From the NCBI GenBank assembly GCA_003116975.1, contig BGKB01000254.1:1-56458 (forward strand): 56,458 nucleotides of DNA, written 5' to 3'. Source of the stretch: Aurantiochytrium sp. KH105. Lineage: Eukaryota; Sar; Bigyra; Thraustochytrida; Thraustochytriidae. Below, piece after piece: positions 40,408-51,494 of the stretch. The translations under genes and the position numbers were made by a program. Each line of letters starts with the position of its first letter. Position 1 is the first letter of the stretch. The notes below the pieces were generated by a model, which ran no database searches, was not told the origin of the DNA, and was given only the letters and a program-made list of their open reading frames with translations.

Positions 40408-43221
40408 TCAAAAGTCAAAGTCATAGTCATCGTCATTGTCGTGATCTGGACTTTCAAGCACGCGCCTTTTCTTCCTTCCTCGAGGCGCGGATACAGCATC
40501 AGGATCAACGCCCGTGGCTGTTTTGGAGGTCGACATGGCATCGTCGAGTTCATGTTCACTGTCGGACGTCAGGTCGCTCTCGATGCGGTTCGGAGAATCC
40601 TTGCTTTGGTCTCCATTGTCGCTCTCCTCAGCAGCCTTGTCCGCGTCTTCGAGAGCCAAGCTTGTTTTGTGCGACTGAGCGTGGACCCAGGTGACCACAT
40701 CATTACCGAGTTCTGTTGCCGCAGCGCGCATCGCTGGGTCGGGAATGTCGAGAGGTCCAATGTAGGGCTGCCACAGGTGCTTGGACTCTTCTTCAGTTGC
40801 CCTTTTCGTCATAAGATCGTACGTGTCGCAGTCAGTGTTGGCATTGTACTCGAAAAGCTGCTTGAGTTCAGCGCGAGAGAACTTTGCCGACTTGCTCGCG
40901 GCGCCACTTTTGGCCGTGGTCGCACCCTGATGGAGGATGCCTTGAGCAGAGTTGAGTTTCACTTCTTGACGCTGAAAGATGCGCTCTTCGATCGTTCCCG
41001 TGGCGATGAAGCGGTAAATGAAGACTTGTGACTTTTGTCCGTCGCGCCAAATGCGCGCGGCAGCTTGTTGGTCTGTTGCAGGATTCCAATCGAGATCGAG
41101 GAGTACAAGTCGACTTGCACCCACAAGATTGAGCCCGCAACCGCCCGCACGTGCCGACAATAAAAATGCAAACGGAAAGCCCCGCTGCATCGGATCCCCA
41201 CGGTAAGGCGCGTTGAAACGATTGACGAGCCCCTGACGGTCCGCTGCAGTGGTCGAGCCGTCGAGGCGCAAAAAGCCATACGTGCGTCTGTCAAGCATTG
41301 CTTCGACAAGATTCAGCGTTTTGGTCGAATTGGACACCAAAACGATGCGGTCCAACGGCTGCGCTTTGCGAATTTGGACCAGAAAGTTTTCAAGCAGTCC
41401 AAACTTGGCGCTCACCATAGGTGAAAAGCAGAGAGGCACTTTGCCATCGTTGACAGCTGATGTTTTGGTGAGCGGCGACAGCGTAGACTCTGCCGCAGTA
41501 GCGCCAACAGCAGAAGACGGGGACGAGGCCGACGAGGAGGACGTCGAACGGTCGGACGCGGCCTGCATTTCCGCAACAAGGCGCGGGTGCGTGCAAAGCT
41601 GACGCAAGTAGTGAATGAGCTTTAGTGCATCGGTTCCGGACGCCGAAGAAGAAGATCCGTAGAGATGTGTGCGCACGTACTCTTGATAAGACGTTGCTTG
41701 GTCGGGAGAGAGGCGCACAAAAACGTTGACGTCGGTCCGCGGTGGCAGAAAGCGCTCATTGACGGCAGCGGTGCGACGCAAGATGAGACCGGCGGTGAGA
41801 GCTTGAAGTTCTTTCGAGCGCGCCGCGGCAAGCTCGCGGTCATCCGCAGAGGCCCCGCGATCGGTCCCGCGCTCAATGGGCGTCTGAAAAATCCGCTGAA
41901 AGGAGCGTACGTCCGTTCCAAGCGCGCTAGGTGCGACGAAATCGACCATGGCATAGAATTCTGCAAGATCGTTCTGCACGGGCGTGCCAGTGAGGAGGAT
42001 GCGGCGGCGCGTCTTGCAGCCCTGGAGAGCAGAGATTGTTTGATTGCCGCTGGCCGACTTGAGTCTGTGTCCCTCGTCGCAAATGACCAAGTCGATGCCG
42101 CGGATCGCGTTGAGCGTGGTCGCATGCTTGCGGAAGCTTTCATAGCTGACAATGAGAACGCGGCGCATCTTCGAACGCGAGAACTCCTCGATGATTGCTA
42201 GAGATTCCTTGGCCGTCCCCGAGACGGCAAAGGGCTGAATACGCTCGATGCCGAGCCACTTGCGAAATTCCGCATCCCAGTTCTTGACCAGAGAACTCGG
42301 GGTGACGACGACGACCCGGTGACACCACGGATCGCCCGTTGCGCCCCGCGGGCCCTGGCGAAGTACGGTCCAGATGAGCGTAATGCATTGGAGTGTCTTG
42401 CCAAGTCCCATTTCATCGGCCAAAATTGCGCCCTTGGACTTGGCGATGTTGTCAAAGAGGAACTGGACGCCCTCGCGCTGATGAGGACGAAGAAGTTTGC
42501 CAAGTTTGGGGTCAACCACTGTCGAGGCAGTGCCCTTGGACTCATCGCCACGCAAGAGAACAAGGGCATTCGGCGAGGTATCCGGGTGAAGAGGTGAGGC
42601 GGCCGCCACAGTCCGTGAAAGACTGGGACCTGGGCGACCAGGGCCAGCGCCAAGCCCAACTCTTTTGAATGGCTTGCGTGCGCCGCCCGTGGCAGCAGTA
42701 GCAGATGTCAAGGGGAGATTTGGATTTGAAGTGGCCAGAGGAGTGGATTTGGCACCGATAAAGAGGCGGCCCGAATCAAAGTCTGCAACCGTGACACGCG
42801 TTCCGACTTCGACCTCACGTCCTGCGACTGCGAGGGTGCAGCCTTCTGGCAAGGCGTCCTCATTTGCGTGCTTGTAAGAGGTGCGTCCCAGAACTTTGCC
42901 GTCCATCTCATAAAGGATGGCCTTGTTCTTTTCAAGCAAGAGAATGCCGTCGTCCCAGACTTTACGCTTTTTGTTGGACCTCTTCGTGTGCAGCGCCGTG
43001 TAGACTTGCTTTGTTCCATTCTCTGCTGTCGCTTGCTTCGCTTCTTGCGGCTGCGGCCCTCGCACAGCCCGAGAAGCAGGAAGCCCTGTCGCTTTGGTCG
43101 TCGCGTTCCGCGCGATGGCTCCGTTTCCCGCGCCAGGGGCACGAGGAGCACCGGCAGCACCGGGGGGAGCGGCGGGCGCGCCCACGCGGCGCGGCGCCTT
43201 GAAGCCTCGGCTGCGCCGCAT
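40408..43221 (-). CDS. RAD54B: RAD54B-type SNF2 recombination translocase
   Basis: A 937-residue protein using ATG 43221. After a disordered Arg/Pro/Ala-rich start, residues of about 75-165 form a small domain (TKRSNKKRKVWDDGILLL, then VADFDSGRLFIG) matching the N-terminal DUF2439-like region of RAD54B and ZGRF1 proteins. The SNF2 ATPase follows: motif I DEMGLGKTLQ, motif II as CDEGHRLK (the DEGH form typical of RAD54), LTGTPVQNDL, and the second lobe with LDLDWNPATDQQAAARIWRDGQ. The C-terminus is acidic and Ser-rich, ending DNDDDYDFDF. It should be a nuclear double-stranded DNA translocase assisting Rad51 in homologous recombination. The N-terminal domain favours RAD54B over RAD54. The gene is convergent with the coiled-coil gene, 162 bp away. 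Confidence 0.93.
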   Translation of the reverse strand: MRRSRGFKAPRRVGAPAAPPGAAGAPRAPGAGNGAIARNATTKATGLPASRAVRGPQPQEAKQATAENGTKQVYTALHTKRSNKKRKVWDDGILLLEKNKAILYEMDGKVLGRTSYKHANEDALPEGCTLAVAGREVEVGTRVTVADFDSGRLFIGAKSTPLATSNPNLPLTSATAATGGARKPFKRVGLGAGPGRPGPSLSRTVAAASPLHPDTSPNALVLLRGDESKGTASTVVDPKLGKLLRPHQREGVQFLFDNIAKSKGAILADEMGLGKTLQCITLIWTVLRQGPRGATGDPWCHRVVVVTPSSLVKNWDAEFRKWLGIERIQPFAVSGTAKESLAIIEEFSRSKMRRVLIVSYESFRKHATTLNAIRGIDLVICDEGHRLKSASGNQTISALQGCKTRRRILLTGTPVQNDLAEFYAMVDFVAPSALGTDVRSFQRIFQTPIERGTDRGASADDRELAAARSKELQALTAGLILRRTAAVNERFLPPRTDVNVFVRLSPDQATSYQEYVRTHLYGSSSSASGTDALKLIHYLRQLCTHPRLVAEMQAASDRSTSSSSASSPSSAVGATAAESTLSPLTKTSAVNDGKVPLCFSPMVSAKFGLLENFLVQIRKAQPLDRIVLVSNSTKTLNLVEAMLDRRTYGFLRLDGSTTAADRQGLVNRFNAPYRGDPMQRGFPFAFLLSARAGGCGLNLVGASRLVLLDLDWNPATDQQAAARIWRDGQKSQVFIYRFIATGTIEERIFQRQEVKLNSAQGILHQGATTAKSGAASKSAKFSRAELKQLFEYNANTDCDTYDLMTKRATEEESKHLWQPYIGPLDIPDPAMRAAATELGNDVVTWVHAQSHKTSLALEDADKAAEESDNGDQSKDSPNRIESDLTSDSEHELDDAMSTSKTATGVDPDAVSAPRGRKKRRVLESPDHDNDDDYDFDF

Positions 43222-43881
43222 CTCGCTCAAGCGGGCGGCTGTGCCGTGCAGACGGAGTCGCGCTCGTAGATGCCGCGCTCTGCGAACCTTGCCGCGGATC
43301 CGCCGGATCCGCGACGGTGGTTAGAGGTCTGCCTCGCCGCGGCGGCGCCTGCCGCGCCTGCCGCTCCCGGCTCGCGGCGGCGCTCTGGCGCGGCCGGGCG
43401 GAGCCGCCGTTCGCGCAGCGCAGCGTCGCGCCGACCCGCGCTCTGGCGCGCCTCGCCGCCGCCCGCGCCGCGCTCGCAAGCTATGCTGGGCCAAGGCGCC
43501 TCTTGAACGGGTTCTGTTGTGCCGGCTGAGAGCGCGCCCGAACCGCCCATGTTAGCGCCCGAATATTGACGTTTACCGACAGTCACGTAACGGGATGCCA
43601 ACCGACTGAGAGCGGGAGAGAGAAATTGAGCGATTGAACTTTCGGATGGATGGACTGAAATATAGTTGCGTGAATGTGAAGCTGATCATTCGGGGGCGGG
43701 GTTGCTGGAAGATTTTGGAGGATCTCATTGAAGGCGGTTGTTTTCTTTTTTGGAATCGCTTTTACTCTTAGAAATTCGAGCCGAAGCGTACTTGTTCAGA
43801 GAGACCTCGTTTCGACGAAATGTAGTTTTATTTGAACTTGCAACCATCCCATCATCAGCCAACAGTCGTCGTTATGAAAAT
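43222..43881. other. Upstream region of RAD54B
   Basis: GC-rich to about 43550, then AT-richer. Open frames on both strands are low-complexity and I see no gene. The RAD54B promoter presumably lies in the first few hundred bases. Confidence 0.45.
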
Positions 43882-44330
43882 TCATTCTTGACCAGATGCA
43901 CGCACGTCGTCCTTCGCTTTGATGTTGCAAATATACGCAAGGGTGTCCAGTTCAACTATCCTCTTCAACTCGTTGCGCGTTTTCCGTGCAAGCTCCAAGT
44001 TAATCATATGCGCACAACTGCCGCTCCGCGACATCCATGTTGCGCAGCGCAATATCGCCATGCGTGAAGCCAGCATTGTGAATCTTCATCAGCGCTTCTG
44101 CCGCCTTGTAGCACAGCGCCTTTGCGCCGCCATATGCTTCAAACCGCGACCGTCGCAAGTGAGCGAGCGTGTCCTCACGCTGACTGGTTGCAAGTGCTGT
44201 CAGCTCCAGATACGGATCCTTGCCGAACGCACTGACCCCGTGGATTACATGACCCTGCAACTCTCGCAGATTCACATACACGCACCCCTCGTAGTTGAGC
44301 GCATCGTGAAAAAGTGGTCTGGAGGAAGGA
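43882..44330 (-). pseudogene. Protein-kinase-like fragment with a frameshift
   Basis: The minus-strand frame from about 44330 reads LFHDALNYEGCVYVNLRELQG, then EALMKIHNAGFTHGDIALRN. The latter is the catalytic-loop pattern of atypical kinases and phosphotransferases (H.D....N), preceded by the LQG lobe motif seen in small eukaryotic kinase-like proteins. The frame stops at 44000-44002 just after AYD, and the expected continuation (LELARKTRNELKRIVELDTLAYI) appears one base over and runs to a stop at 43882. Upstream an in-frame stop lies near 44340 and no ATP-binding lobe is visible. I therefore read it as a decayed gene or a partial copy; a very short intron is the alternative. Confidence 0.5.
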
Positions 44331-45192
44331 GACCCAATCTAGATGAGCTGACGGCTCGGCTGCAAAGGCGAATTCTATGCCGCGGCCCGGGCAGCAGCGT
44401 CAAAAAGCGTTCTTTGCCCTGTTCAACAAACCTAGAAGCGCTGTTCATGTGCCTCGTTGAGGTTTTGATCATTGTCATCGAGACAGCTGACCTCGGTCCT
44501 TTCAGTCATTGCTTGGCTCTTAAGGTGCTCACGCTTTTCTTGATCGCGCAGCAGCTAGCTGCACTCCTAGGCTCATCATTTTGAATGTCGTTGATTTAGG
44601 CTGTGAGGGCAATCGGCCAGGAAGGCCATTTCCGTTTCGCATGGCTTTCACTTATGATTCGCAAATTCAGGTTTTGGTCTTGAACCGTGAACACATCGGG
44701 ATCACGAGTACTACAACACCACATTGGTATGACCTGCAAAAGCTGATTCGTTTCGAACAAAATGGATGAGAAGTAGTATTTCTAATTTTTAGGTGAAACT
44801 TTTGAAGTTTAAGGCTGTCATGTGCGTCGCGAGCACGTCGTGCGCGGACAAAGCAAGTGAGGTATGTCATGTCAGAGCGTGGAATGTCAGAAAAGTGAGG
44901 TGAAAGCTAATGCATGGGCCGCTCCGATATACTTGGGAATGCGACCGCCAGCGCGGTTGGGTCAGACAAAGCGTATGTCAAATGTGCATCAATCAAAACG
45001 CGAGCAGGTCAGGTCAGGTCAAATCAGGTCGAACGTGCACCGCTCCAGTCCGTCGATGGGGATGCAGACGGATCTATTAGCGGCAGTTTGTTTCTACTTG
45101 CAAGAAAAGGACGGCGCGACACCGATCGCGAACCTTTTGGGCGCTCGCACGATCGCTCGCTTGCTCAGGGAAAAGCAAGGCTCTCGTTTCAC
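44331..45192. other. Gene-free stretch with an AGGTC repeat
   Basis: Only short frames without motifs. A CAGGT/AGGTC pentanucleotide tract lies at 45004-45031. Part of the interval may be further remnants of the kinase-like sequence, but nothing aligns convincingly. Confidence 0.45.
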
Positions 45193-46278
45193 TTAGAGGA
45201 CCTTGGTGCAGCCAACGGGAAGGCTGTCCGAAAAGTCGTCGCCGTCCTCAAAGGTTCCGGTGCAGTTAAACATCTCAATGGAAGATTTGTGCGCGTCATT
45301 GTACTGCTCCGCGAGCTGGTAGGCCGTGAGGTACTCTTCGTTGTCGGCAGCAGTGGGCGACTCGGGGACACGGTAGATGAGTGCAAGAACAGCGTCCGAA
45401 AGGCGGTTCGAGGCGGTGGTGAGCTCGTCCTCATCGATGGGCACATAAGTGGTGACCTCGGGGTAGGCGTAGGTGTAGTCGGTGACATCATAGTCGGAGA
45501 GGACGCTAAGGACGCTCGTGTAGGCGTCCTTGAGCTTGTTCCAGTTGCTGCTCCTCGAGGCCTCGAGCACGCACATGGTCGAGGCGACGCCGGCGTTGGT
45601 CTCGGACAAGGTGCTCGAGTTGGAGTCGAACCAGGGGGCGACGAAGGTGTCGACGATGTCGCCGCCGCTGAACTTGTTGTTGCCAAAGTACTCGCTGCAG
45701 GTGTACGACTCTTGGCAAATTTCACAGTCGCCCGAGTCGAGGGTGTCCTGCGCGCAGGTCTCGTTGGCAAAGGCCTCGTTCTCGAAGAGAGCGTAGTCGA
45801 CGCCGCCGCCGGCCGCGATCATTTGGCAGGTGGAGTCGCTGCCGCAGCCGGCAACGTCGAAGTCGGCGGGGGTGTTGTTGGCCGGGATCTCTTCGAGGGT
45901 CGGGACACTGGAACTGGGCTCGGCGCAGAACTGGCGGCTCTCGGGTGAAAAGTAGTAGGGCGCCATGGCTTGCGCATATTTGTTGACAAAGGCGCCAGAG
46001 CGCTTGATGGCGAGGCCGATGCCGGATCCGTCCTGGGGCAGAACGAGGGGCAGGCCCTTGACGCTGTAGGACCACGAGGCGCACATGGGTCCACAGGTGG
46101 TCACGGCCTCGAACTCGGACGTATTGAGCATCTGCTCAATGGCGTCACTCTCGAGCATCTGCACGAGGATTCCGTTCTTCTTGTACTGCTTGGCGGTCGG
46201 TCCTGCGAGCGCCGGTTCGCTCATGGTCGCCAGCACGGCCGTCGCCGCGACCAGCATCGAGGCCATCATCTTGGTCAT
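45193..46278 (-). CDS. Secreted Cys-rich protein, family unknown
   Basis: A 361-residue protein from ATG 46278. The frame is open about 55 codons further upstream, but that part is charged and repetitive, whereas starting at MTKMMASMLVAATAVLATMS gives a standard signal peptide with a likely cleavage near ALA-G. The mature protein is acidic, rich in Ser, Thr and Asp, with about a dozen cysteines (for example CAQDTLDSGDCEICQESYTC) and several N-glycosylation sequons (NTS, NNT, NET, NSS, NCT). There is no other membrane span and no GPI-type tail. Secretory or vacuolar location is therefore likely, with disulfides. I do not recognise a catalytic motif; the conserved-looking CGPMCASW and APYYFSPESRQFC could help a profile search. 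Confidence 0.78.
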   Translation of the reverse strand: MTKMMASMLVAATAVLATMSEPALAGPTAKQYKKNGILVQMLESDAIEQMLNTSEFEAVTTCGPMCASWSYSVKGLPLVLPQDGSGIGLAIKRSGAFVNKYAQAMAPYYFSPESRQFCAEPSSSVPTLEEIPANNTPADFDVAGCGSDSTCQMIAAGGGVDYALFENEAFANETCAQDTLDSGDCEICQESYTCSEYFGNNKFSGGDIVDTFVAPWFDSNSSTLSETNAGVASTMCVLEASRSSNWNKLKDAYTSVLSVLSDYDVTDYTYAYPEVTTYVPIDEDELTTASNRLSDAVLALIYRVPESPTAADNEEYLTAYQLAEQYNDAHKSSIEMFNCTGTFEDGDDFSDSLPVGCTKVL

Positions 46279-48540
46279 GCTCCTCGCCTCGTCTCTCTCG
46301 CTTCTCGCTTCTCGCTCAAGTTCAAGTTCTTGCTCGCTCGCTCGCTCGCTTCGTTTCAGGTTTGCTCGCTCGCCCGCCGCCCCGGGCTCCGAGCCCGCCC
46401 CGAGGAAGTGAGTGCAGCAGGCAGGCAGTACTAAGTATCGCACGAGGCGACGACACGTGTGCGACGCCAGCTACACTACCACGCGTCAGCAGAGAGCGGG
46501 AAGCGAGCCCGGTCGCGGCTCGGAAGAGACCGGCGGCGCAGGAGTCAGGCCGGGCCGGAGCTGGCTAGTTGGCCGCCGCCCGAGGATCAGGATCGCGGCC
46601 AGCCCGGTCCGCAGCGGCGGAGAACGCCGAGCGAGGGAGCGATCGCGGCGGCTGCGAGAGACGGTGAATGACGAACGACGACGGCCGCGGCTGGAAAGAT
46701 GGAGAGCGAGCGGCGGCGGCGGAGCGGAGAGGCCGTGCACATGGCTGCCGCGGCGTGCGCGTGCGCGCGGCGGGAACGAGGGAGGGAGGGAGGGCATGGC
46801 GTAACGTGGCAAGGCGGGGACGATCGCGAGAACGGGAACGAAGAGGAGGAGCTGAGAGCCGGAGGGAGAGCGACGGGGAGAACGAGGCGGCGGAGAGAGG
46901 CCTGGAATCGAGGGGGAAACCGAAGAGGGCGCGGCGGGCGGCTGACTAGCGCGCCTCTGGCCGGGGGAAACGGCGAGGAGAGCAAGCCTCTCCTCCTCCT
47001 CACAGTCCTCGTCGCGGACGGGTGACCAGAACGGTGTGGCGAGGGCATGGATGATCGATGGCGCGTCGAGAGCGGCGACACGACGCGCGACAGCGGCGCG
47101 CAGAGCCTTGGCAGACCGGAGGGGCGGGCGGGCGTCGCGGGCGGGGCCGCAGCGACGGCGCAGGGCGCGACGTGCGGCGGTCCGTGCGAAAGCAGCGGCG
47201 GTCAGATGGAGGAGGGCGTGCGGCTAAGGCTCACGACGCCGAAACGGCATGGCGGCCCCGTGACTGCGACCAGGTGAAGCAGCACAGCAGCAGCAGCAGC
47301 AGCAGGCGGGGCGGCAAGATGGATGCCATGGCGCTTGCAAGACCGTCCGAGCGTCTCGTGCGAGCGTGCGTTCGATGCGGGGGCGGGTTAATTTGTAAGG
47401 GTTGCGATCTCGCCGCAACGATGGGGCGCCATACCGCCACACACGTTGACCGGTCACAAGGCTGACCAAAGCTGGCTCACTGAATGGCTGGCTGATTGCA
47501 ACAGCAAGCTGCAGCTGCATCTGCAGCTGCCGCTGCAAAATCTCTACTCGTAGGCGCGCAAGGCGAGGCAACCAAGGCGGAAGGAAGGGCATGCATGCGT
47601 GAACGAATGATTGACAGTGGCATGGATGGAGTCTCGTGACGCTAGAGGACCTTGTCCTCGTGATGCTGCTGCTGCAGCCGCAATCGCACCGCAAGCGAGA
47701 GGTCACTCGGACCAGTCTATGCGCTTGATGCTTGTCTTGCTTGGCGGAACGGAAATGGCGGGCCCGAAACGCTCGCAATGTCGCGGACTGGGAAGCTGGC
47801 TGGATGTGCGACGGTGAGCGCGAGCGTTCGTGAGGAGGGCGCGTGGCAGTGGAGAGCGTGAGAGCGGTCACAGTCGAGGCCGCCGCAGCTGTCTGCACTG
47901 CACGCGTAGGTAGACGTGGCCGCGGCGGTGAACCGTGCCGATGATCGCAGCGCTGAAGCCTGCGGCCTTTGCGAGACTGACGAGAGCTGCCGAACGAGGC
48001 GCCGCCAATCACGGCGCGGGCACTCAAAGGGGCGAAAAGCAAGCAGCATCTAATCTATCTATCATTCTTTGTCCATTATGGAGCTCCATTCGCGTATACT
48101 CGTTGTCACGCATGATAAATTCCCCTCAACATCTTGCACGCGGTTTTACAAGATTTGCGTGTTTTCGTCGCTCGAGGACGGCCGCGGCTCACTTTCAACT
48201 TAATCAAAGATTATTATTGTATAGAAGTAGTAGCCATACCAGAAGCATTGCAAGGCACCCGCGCCGGCAGGACAAACGCAGCTCGCTGTCGCTGACAGTT
48301 GCGGATCGGCGACGGCTCGCTCGGACCAGCCACCACCAGCTCAAAGTTGGCTGCCAATAGGACTAATTTTCATCGAGATCTCGGCAACCTGAATCCCAGC
48401 ACGAGTGCCGTGACGCTGCAGCAGAGCAGACAGTTTCTTTCCTCTTTTCTTTATTTCGTGCATCGCAAGCAATGATCGAGTGCAAGCAATGATTTTACAA
48501 GCAATGATCGCAAGACAGGCAAATGTTTAGTATAGTATAC
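46279..48540. other. 2.3-kb stretch with no supported gene
   Basis: Base composition is very GC-rich from 46500 to 47250, so long frames occur on both strands, but all are Arg/Ala/Ser-rich without domains. GCTC units lie at about 46325-46351, a CAG tract at about 47283-47304 and CTGCAG-type repeats near 47505-47536. The first few hundred bases are probably the promoter of the secreted protein gene. A non-coding RNA cannot be excluded. Confidence 0.45.
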
Positions 48541-49800
48541 TTACGGCTCAAGTTTGCTGGGGTCGCTAAAGAGCTCGCGCGAGACAATGAGGCGCTGGAT
48601 CTGCGAGGTGCCCTCGTAGATGGTGTAGATCTTGGCGTCGCGCATGAGCTTCTCGACGGGGTATTCGGTGTTGAAGCCGTTGCCGCCAAAGACCTGCACG
48701 GCGTCAGAGGCAACCTTGTTGGCGACCTCGCTGGCAAAAGCCTTGGCCATAGAGGCGAACATGGTGTTACGCTGCTTGCCCTCGTCCATGATCATGGCAG
48801 ACTTGTAGGTGAGCAGACGGGCAGCCTCAATGTTCATGGCCATCTCGGCGATGCTAAAGGCAACAGACTGGTGCGTCGCGATCGGCTTGCCAAAGGTCTT
48901 GCGCTCCGTCGCATAGGCGATGGCCTCCTCCATGGCGCGGCGGGCAAGACCAACGGCGCCAATGGCCACGGGGGGACGCGTGTGGTCAAAGGCCTGCATG
49001 GCAATGCGAAAGCCCTGGCCCTCGGAGCCGAGCACGTTGGCCGCCGGGACCTCGACGTCCTCAAAGGTGATGCCGCGGGTGTCCGAGCAGCGCTGGCCCA
49101 TGTTAATCTCCTTGCGGCCGCGGGTGATACCCGGCGAGTCACCGTCGACGATGAAGCCCGTCATGCCCTTGGGCCCGGCCTCCGGGTCGGTCTTGGCCAG
49201 CACGAAGAACCAGTTGGCGTGGCCACCGTTGGTGATCCACATCTTCTGGCCATTGAGAATGTACTTGTCGCCCTTCTTGACAGCGGTCGTGCTGATTCCG
49301 GCCACATCACTGCCGGCACCCGGCTCGGTCACGCCGTACGAGGCCTGCAAGGGCTCGTTTACGAGGCGGCCGAGGTACTCCTTCTTTTGCTCGTCGCTGC
49401 CGGCAACGATGAGCGGCATCGAGGCCAGCGAGTTGGCCTCGATGGCCGTCATGACGCCGGTGCAGCCCCAGGCGAGCTCCTCCTGGATGATGCAGTTGTC
49501 GAGGCATCCGAGGCCCATGCCACCGTAGTCGGTCGACACGTGCGTGTTGACGAGGCCGAGCTCGTGGGCCTGCTTGAAGAGCTCAAACGGGTACTCCATG
49601 GTGCGGTCCAGTTCCGCGGCCTTGGGCGCGATCTCCTCCTTGGCGAACTTGCGGGCCAGCTCCTGAAAGCTCTTCTGGTCCTCGGTCAGCGTCAGGGTCG
49701 GCCCTCCGGCCACGGCGTGCGAGAGGCTGCGCGCCTGCACGCCGGTGACGGCCCGCGTCACCTTGGCCACCTTGCCCGCGGTCTGTCGTGTGAGCATCAT
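48541..49800 (-). CDS. ACADM: Medium-chain acyl-CoA dehydrogenase, mitochondrial
   Basis: A 419-residue protein using ATG 49800 (two adjacent ATGs; the frame begins one codon earlier with TTG). Residues 1-30 are a mitochondrial presequence rich in Arg, Lys, Thr and Ala ([15 protein letters not shown]). The enzyme then follows medium-chain acyl-CoA dehydrogenases closely: [36 protein letters not shown], the signature [55 protein letters not shown] and [11 protein letters not shown]. The last contains the catalytic glutamate of the MCAD family (about Glu396). It oxidises medium-chain acyl-CoA to trans-2-enoyl-CoA with FAD in beta-oxidation, passing electrons to ETF. Length and all motifs are complete. 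Confidence 0.96.
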   Translation of the reverse strand: MMLTRQTAGKVAKVTRAVTGVQARSLSHAVAGGPTLTLTEDQKSFQELARKFAKEEIAPKAAELDRTMEYPFELFKQAHELGLVNTHVSTDYGGMGLGCLDNCIIQEELAWGCTGVMTAIEANSLASMPLIVAGSDEQKKEYLGRLVNEPLQASYGVTEPGAGSDVAGISTTAVKKGDKYILNGQKMWITNGGHANWFFVLAKTDPEAGPKGMTGFIVDGDSPGITRGRKEINMGQRCSDTRGITFEDVEVPAANVLGSEGQGFRIAMQAFDHTRPPVAIGAVGLARRAMEEAIAYATERKTFGKPIATHQSVAFSIAEMAMNIEAARLLTYKSAMIMDEGKQRNTMFASMAKAFASEVANKVASDAVQVFGGNGFNTEYPVEKLMRDAKIYTIYEGTSQIQRLIVSRELFSDPSKLEP

Positions 49801-51494
49801 CTTCAACTGTATCCTCCTCGTTCGCGCCTCGCTCGCCCGCTTCCCTGCGCCCTCGCTCTCTCGCTCGCCCGCTCGGACTCGTGGTCTTCTTCTGCCGCTG
49901 CGCTCGTGCGTCGCTCACAGTCGGTCCGGGCGCGACGGGGATCGGAGTTTGCCTGCGCGCAGAGGCGAAATGAATGCAATGCAATCCAGGCGGCGACGGT
50001 CGCGATGTCTGTAATGCAACGTAATGTAATGCCCCGCTTCTTGCGCCTCCCTCACCCACTCCCACAATGCAATGCGACGCGCGCATTGCATCGCGCCGCG
50101 CGGCCGCACTTGCCGCCCGCGTTTGCCGCACTGTAGCGCGCGCATAGCCCACTGTAGCGCGGGGGCGCAAGTGGACGGCCCTCGCGGTGCACTGCATTAC
50201 ATGCCGCGGGGCGTTACGTCCCTCCGGTGCACCCGGGCTCCAGGGACCGCGACCTCGCCGCGCCCGCGCCCGAGAAGCCGCCCCGGCGCGACGCGACGCG
50301 CGCAGCGGCGGCGCGGGAGGCCGCGGACCGAGACCGCGAGGAGGTCAGTCGGGCCGGGAGAGGCCGGCTGTGCGCAAGCAAAGTGACGCGCGCGGGCCTG
50401 CGCTTGCTTGCTTTGCTTTGCTTGCTTGCTATTGTTGGTGTTAGGTTGTGTGTACGAGAGTAATGTAAAGTTGAGGAAGCCGTGTCACGAGCACGCAAAA
50501 CAACTTGGCAGCGCGAGCGAGGCCGGTTCGCGCAGGACCTCGATGGAAGATAGCTTTGTTGGACTTATTTATACTATTTATATACTGTCGGCAGGGGCGC
50601 GGCAATGAAATGGGAGCGGGATGAAATAGTTGGAACGTAGAGGGCGCGGGAGCGCCAACTGGCGCCAACTCGTGGGCAAAATGTAGAGGCTGTTGCTGTT
50701 CGGGTCTTGGACGCTGGTGAGGAAGGTATTGATGAGGGATGGAGCGCTTGGGATGATGGACGACGGTCGCGGCGAAGCTCGCAAAAGCGGAACGCCGGCA
50801 GCTGCTTGCTAGCTGAGCTGGAGAAGCCCGCGGTGCGGCGGAGTGATGCGAGACCTCGCGAACGAAGGGTCAGAGTTGGAAGGAAGAAGCGCGGCCCAAG
50901 AGAGAAGAGCGGCATGAGCGCCAATTGGCACATTTGTGGACCCAACACACCGCCGGTGGAATCGGGGATTCTGGGACGAAGCGTGCAGCGCGCACGGAGG
51001 CGGTAGCATGGATATGTGCCCTAGATCCCGGGGAGGTGAAACACGTGGAGAGTGCGAAGATGCCCGCTTCGGTGAGATGAAAGACCATACCGGTAGAATT
51101 AATAGGGGGGCATAGGGCGAGTCTAGGGTCGTCCATCGTCCCGGCGCCCACGGGCAGGGAGACCGGCAAGTTGGTCGGAGACGAGACAGCGCGCGCCGCG
51201 CGAGGCGGCAGGAAGGCGGGCCGCGCAGGCGCCACCGCTCGGCAGAGACTCCACCCGCCGGTCTTGTTGTTCACCCTTTCCGCTGTAGAAAGAAAGGCCA
51301 CCGCGGCGGAACTTCCCGGTCGTGCGGAAACATCCGCGAGAACTTGGCAAAGGTGTCTGTGTGTCTGTCTGTCTAGTCTACCTAGCTTGGTGGCTCGGAC
51401 ACGCTTCGACCAATTTTAAAGCTAAAGCCACAACGCCGCCGCGTCAAGCGCGATTCTTTAGACTTGTCCAGTTCTGCAAAACCGCAAAGACATC
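49801..51494. promoter_or_regulatory. Divergent intergenic region between ACADM and the orphan at 51495
   Basis: The 1.7 kb have no supported gene; frames are short or Arg-rich. GCTTT/GCTTG units at 50402-50430 read AAAGC on the minus strand, the coding strand of ACADM. Several ATGCAATGC- and TGTAGCGCG-like repeats lie at about 49970-50215. Promoters of both flanking genes are expected here. Confidence 0.4.

Noticed and set aside
46412..48042. Several GC-rich frames, the longest 272 residues on the minus strand at 47224-48042
   Set aside because: Composition is Arg/Ser/Ala-rich with a poly-Cys run from a CAG repeat and no domain; frames occur on both strands at once.
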